Part shown: positions 5,247 to 6,403 of the stretch, piece after piece
How positions within the stretch are numbered: position 1 is the stretch's first letter
How the letters are laid out: every line of letters begins with the position of its first letter
NCBI GenBank assembly: GCA_937901055.1
Contig: CALCGO010000570.1
Span: 1-6,403 of the forward strand
Source of the DNA: an uncultured Rhodobacterales bacterium
GTDB lineage: Bacteria; Pseudomonadota; Alphaproteobacteria; Rhodobacterales; Rhodobacteraceae
DNA: 6,403 nucleotides
Direction of reading: 5' to 3'
The notes under the pieces: generated by a model
What the model saw: the letters and a program-made list of their open reading frames with translations, nothing else
Told to the model about the DNA's origin: nothing
Database searches by the model: none
Position numbers and translations under genes: made by a program

Positions 5247-6403
5247 CTATATATTGCTCGTAAAGAATTCTGCTACAGGTTTCCAAACGGTTTCTCGCGC
5301 GTTGGAACCGACGATCATGCCGACGTGTCCAGTATCAGGTGTAAGCAGTTGGGCATTGGGGATTTCCCTAGCCATTGCCACGGCAACATCATGCTGGGTT
5401 ATGCTGTCGCGTAGACCACAGACGTTAAGAGTCGGTTGTCGAATTGTGGACAAATCGACCGATGTATCTTGCAGTTTCCAACTACCACGCGCGGTCGCGT
5501 TTTTCAGGTTCCAGTCAATCAGAACGTCTTTGGCACTTGGGGGAACAAGCGGGACTCCGTCAGCCAACCAATCCTCGATAGCCACGAAATGATTCGCAGC
5601 AGGGCTGTTCAAATCCATGTTGTCCAGTTTGCGAAACTTTACCGCAGCCTGCATCGGGTTGATCAGCGCGAACAGGTGTTGGAAGAATTCTGTCGGGATC
5701 ATCCCGAAAGCCTGTCCAATATTTTTGACCATTTCCGTGATTTGTGATCCCGTCACCACCGTGCGCAGGGCAGCCGAAACTCCCTTGCTAGCGGAAAAAT
5801 CCCACGGAGATCCAATCGTTGCAAAAGCCCCAACCTCGGCATTCTGAAGGGATAAAACACCAGCGGCCAACGTCCCGCCCATGCAATAACCCAACAAGCC
5901 GATTGGCTTGTCCGTCAGCGCGCGAGAAGCCTTCAAGGCGGGCAATAAACGCTGTGTAGCATAGGAATTTAGGTCAAACCCGAGCTCGGCATCCGAAGGG
6001 GTCCCCCAGTCCAGCAATAGCGGGCGCAGCCCTTTGGCGGCAAGATATCGAAGCAATGAACAGTTTTCGTTCAAGTCTAGAATATAGGCTCGGTTGATCA
6101 GGGAAGGGACCACTAGTACCGGAGGGGCGTTTGCGGTCTTAGCCTCGGGGCATCCCCCGAAATCAAGTAAACGCGAGGAACCGTTCGACCATATCACCGG
6201 AGGGTCCACGACTGCCCGCCGATAGGGGTGCGCCTGCCATTTTTCCAGCCCCGACAACATTGCCCGCATGCGTTTATGTGTTGCTCGGTGAAGCACGGCT
6301 GCGTCTAGTTTGCCGATAGATGTCGCTTGTTCGATCAGTTCGGGATGCCACTCGATATTTGCGGAGTCGGGGTTAACCACGTTCGCGATGGCGCTTTGGT
6401 ATC
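5247..6403 (-). CDS. PhaC-related alpha/beta hydrolase (short poly-3-hydroxyalkanoate synthase-like), probably open at the right edge
   Basis: The frame ends at TAG 5247-5249 and is open to the right edge. A GTG at 6380 could start a 377-residue protein, but it has no ribosome site and seven more sense codons precede it, so the true start may lie outside. Numbering from that GTG, the synthase-type nucleophile box is GYCMGG with Cys166 in place of the Ser of lipases. Asp325 (VCGLRD) and His352 (DTGHVGM) complete the triad. VVPSLINRAYILDL (90-103) and LLLDWGTP (121-128) match the PhaC fold, and IEDWLADG (268-275) aligns with the EKW-F-D segment of class III PhaC. Size and spacing of the triad (159 and 27 residues) resemble class III PhaC (about 355 residues; 153 and 29 in Allochromatium), not class I (about 600). 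Polymerase, depolymerase or thioesterase activity cannot be told apart here. phaA begins 120 nt downstream. Confidence 0.82.
   Translation of the reverse strand, partial: YQSAIANVVNPDSANIEWHPELIEQATSIGKLDAAVLHRATHKRMRAMLSGLEKWQAHPYRRAVVDPPVIWSNGSSRLLDFGGCPEAKTANAPPVLVVPSLINRAYILDLNENCSLLRYLAAKGLRPLLLDWGTPSDAELGFDLNSYATQRLLPALKASRALTDKPIGLLGYCMGGTLAAGVLSLQNAEVGAFATIGSPWDFSASKGVSAALRTVVTGSQITEMVKNIGQAFGMIPTEFFQHLFALINPMQAAVKFRKLDNMDLNSPAANHFVAIEDWLADGVPLVPPSAKDVLIDWNLKNATARGSWKLQDTSVDLSTIRQPTLNVCGLRDSITQHDVAVAMAREIPNAQLLTPDTGHVGMIVGSNARETVWKPVAEFFTSNI

Noticed and set aside
5254..5847. Open plus-strand frames of up to 112 codons opposite the PhaC-like gene
   Set aside because: They lie wholly antisense to a well-conserved coding region, have no ribosome sites and give low-complexity, unfamiliar proteins. 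They are shadows of codon bias.
6358..6403. GTG at 6380 as the definite start of the PhaC-like gene
   Set aside because: No ribosome site precedes it and the frame stays open to the window edge, so the start is left undecided.

Overview
The window looks like chromosomal DNA of a marine alphaproteobacterium of the Rhodobacterales (Roseobacter group). The evidence is protein-level: the acetoacetyl-CoA reductase and thiolase have the look of Paracoccus/Rhodobacter PhaB and PhaA, the small DUF465/YdcH protein and the TrmN6-type methyltransferase C-terminus are typical of the group, and base composition is only moderate in G+C. This assignment is inference from recalled family sequences; no search was run.

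Layout, left to right. Positions 1-282 (+) are the 3' end of a TrmN6-like tRNA methyltransferase gene. A 54-nt gap holding a 23-bp near-palindrome leads to a DMT/EamA-type membrane transporter (337-1245, +), then a 56-residue YdcH/DUF465 protein (1309-1479, +). From there to the right edge everything is on the minus strand. In transcription order these are: a PhaC-like alpha/beta hydrolase running in from the right edge (5247-6403), phaA thiolase (3951-5126), phaB reductase (3203-3928), a strong intrinsic terminator (3141-3178), a class I glutamine amidotransferase (2333-3070), and a second DMT/EamA transporter (1476-2336) that overlaps it by ATGA.

How the genes work together. phaA and phaB form a two-gene operon, 22 nt apart and closed by the terminator, that turns two acetyl-CoA into (R)-3-hydroxybutyryl-CoA, the monomer of poly-3-hydroxybutyrate. 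The gene just upstream encodes a short PhaC-related protein with a complete Cys-Asp-His triad, so a polymer-related role is plausible, but it is not a standard ~600-residue class I synthase and no phaE partner is visible. The 120-nt region before phaA carries a TGC-rich palindrome resembling sites bound by the PHB-responsive repressor PhaR. The amidotransferase and second transporter are probably translationally coupled and may share a substrate. The two convergent transcription units meet with overlapping stop codons at 1476-1479.

There is no stretch over 300 bases without a gene. I see no tRNA, rRNA, mobile element, CRISPR array or broken gene. Most of the window is ordinary metabolism; the points of interest are regulatory elements, gene overlaps and the unusual PhaC homologue.
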